A stretch of 64,000 bases of DNA, from positions 186,001 to 250,000 of the forward strand of contig NW_013171817.1 of the NCBI RefSeq assembly GCF_000151665.1, written 5' to 3'. The position numbers and the translations under genes were made by a program. This document shows, one piece after another, positions 62,833 to 64,000 of the stretch. The DNA is from Blastocystis hominis. Lineage: Eukaryota; Sar; Bigyra; Opalinata; Blastocystidae. Each line of letters starts with the position of its first letter. Position 1 is the stretch's first letter. Below the pieces are notes generated by a model. The model did not search any database. It was not told where the DNA came from and was given only the letters and a program-made list of their open reading frames with translations.

Positions 62833-64000
62833 ATGCACTACTCCATGCTTATTCAAGGCTCACCTACCAACGGCTCATTCACATGGATCAACCCGTACAA
62901 GTACAAGAATCCCTACATCACTTCCATGACTGTCCTGTTTCATCCTAATGGTTCGATGTTTAATAACGTAGACACGACCAATGTGATTACTAACAGCAAT
63001 GATGAGAAAGTGACGATCCCTGCTGGTTATTACACGATCAGTGAGATCATTGCCTTGCTCAATACCATGACCGATACTACATTCTCGATATCGACGAATG
63101 CCTCGTCGTTCGGCTGTATCTGGATTCAGTCTCCACACACCATTGACTTCACAGATGCACCTGACATTCGTGAGATCCTCGGTTTGGAAGGACGAACGGT
63201 CATTCTACCTGCTGCGTTCTACGGTTCGAACGTGATTGATATCACGCGAAATCGCCAAGTGATCCAGGTCTACTCGACGATCGTGCGATCATCGGACCTG
63301 AAGATTGCGAACCAGAACAACAACCTGCTCACCACGATGATCATTGACGATCCAAAGGTTGAGTACGTGCGTACTGTGGAAGACGTGTGCATTCCAATGA
63401 TCACTCGGTTTGATCAATTGATGTTCGTGTTCCGCGATATGGATGGCAAGATGATGCGACTGAACGGCGAATTCGAACTCCAGTTGACGATTGAGGATGT
63501 GTACGAGCAAAGTGAAAATAGCGTCACTTCCGCTAATCAGTTCTCAATGATCGAAGTGTTCGGTAATACCACGAAGAAGGAAGTGAAGCTGGACAATCCT
63601 CTCTCGTTCGACCAGTGCTACATCTCGTCTGTATCGTTGTATACGGACTTCGTGTTGCACAATGTGCCGACTGATCAAGTGGTGCTAATCAATGCTGGCG
63701 CTACGATTCAAGAGATCGCGATACCACGCGGTGCATACGACATCGAAACGATCATTGCAAAGCTGAATGCAAGTGATGCCCTGTTCGAATTGGTGTATAG
63801 CGGTGAGAATGCGTTCCACATCACGGTAGATCACTTCTACATGATTGATTTCACGAATGCACCAGAGATCAGGTCGATCCTCGGATTCGAATCGGACATC
63901 TTGGTGAAAGGAGTGGATAACCCGAAACGGTACTACATGTCGTCCTCGTGCAATCAAGTGGTTGTTACTAACGGCACTGACTCGCACGTGTTGATACTGC
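62833..64000 (+). CDS. Polinton virion protein (putative minor capsid or structural), runs off right edge
   Basis: From ATG 62833 the frame is open for 389 codons to the window end. The protein consists of two related halves. The first has YTISEIIALLNTMTDTTFSI, HTIDFTNAPDIREILGLEG and RQVIQVYSTIVRSSDLKI. The second has YDIETIIAKLNASDALFEL, IDFTNAPEIRSILGFES and further similarity. Between them lies FRDMDGKMMRLNGEFELQLT. The internal duplication and the position next to the terminal repeat suggest a beta-rich particle component; the family could not be named with certainty. It is intronless, lacks the TAAATG start of the left element's genes, and is the intact counterpart of the remnant at 9815-11012. 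Confidence 0.6.
   Translation, partial: MHYSMLIQGSPTNGSFTWINPYKYKNPYITSMTVLFHPNGSMFNNVDTTNVITNSNDEKVTIPAGYYTISEIIALLNTMTDTTFSISTNASSFGCIWIQSPHTIDFTDAPDIREILGLEGRTVILPAAFYGSNVIDITRNRQVIQVYSTIVRSSDLKIANQNNNLLTTMIIDDPKVEYVRTVEDVCIPMITRFDQLMFVFRDMDGKMMRLNGEFELQLTIEDVYEQSENSVTSANQFSMIEVFGNTTKKEVKLDNPLSFDQCYISSVSLYTDFVLHNVPTDQVVLINAGATIQEIAIPRGAYDIETIIAKLNASDALFELVYSGENAFHITVDHFYMIDFTNAPEIRSILGFESDILVKGVDNPKRYYMSSSCNQVVVTNGTDSHVLIL

Larger units (their letters stand above)
62542..64000 (+). mobile_element. Second Polinton, left end (continues beyond window)
   Basis: Begins AGTAGTAGGG with a terminal repeat homologous and inverted to the right end of the left element, followed by an inward-pointing intact virion-protein gene. 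The rest lies outside the window. The two elements face each other across about 52 kb of host DNA. Confidence 0.75.

Overview
The window is nuclear DNA of a eukaryote that looks like Blastocystis (gut stramenopile). Three signs support this. Host genes are split by very short GT-AG introns, mostly 29-36 nt. Genes sit tens of bases apart. The motif TGTTTGTT or a close variant lies just past many 3' ends. In at least five genes, and probably seven, no genomic stop codon is needed: the reading frame reaches a T four bases before this motif, so polyadenylation would complete a TAA. That is a known Blastocystis trait. The assignment rests on these traits, not on a database match.

Layout: 1-9814 is the right part of a Polinton/Maverick-type DNA element, with a fibre-like repeat protein, several unknown ORFs, a DDE integrase and a protein-primed DNA polymerase B. 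The polymerase is broken by one stop and one frameshift. The element ends in a ~336-bp terminal repeat (9479-9814) that abuts a truncated virion-protein gene (9815-11012, minus), which suggests insertion into an older element. At the far right a second Polinton starts at 62542 with the same terminal repeat in inverted orientation, followed by an intact homologue of that virion-protein gene running off the window. Inside the left element, tandem pairs of GC-rich triloop hairpins lie between genes and in frame inside genes, and seven of nine genes start with TAAATG.

Between the elements lie about 50 kb of host genes. 11.4-17.6 kb is AT-rich with three 5S rRNA genes (one inverted), a peroxiredoxin and a MORN/LRR protein. 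From 17.9 kb genes are dense: a GT49-like glycosyltransferase, a membrane protein, a kinesin, CSA/ERCC8, an atypical E2F with two DNA-binding domains, tRNA-Gln, WDR76/CMR1, a kinase, RPB6, an ISY1-like splicing factor, a zinc-finger/HMG protein, a divergent HSP70, a ~9-kb HECT E3 ligase, a METTL13-type methyltransferase, ribosomal proteins eS6 and eS1, a GT31 glycosyltransferase, a DUS1-type dihydrouridine synthase, a CTD-type phosphatase, an epsin, a long-chain acyl-CoA synthetase, a second MORN/LRR protein, an F-box-like protein and a RhoGEF. The host genes are ordinary housekeeping and signalling genes with no operon logic. The notable biology is the Polinton pair, its hairpin modules and start signal, and the 3'-end code of the host genes. 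Exon structures were worked out by eye from reading frame, GT-AG ends and family similarity.
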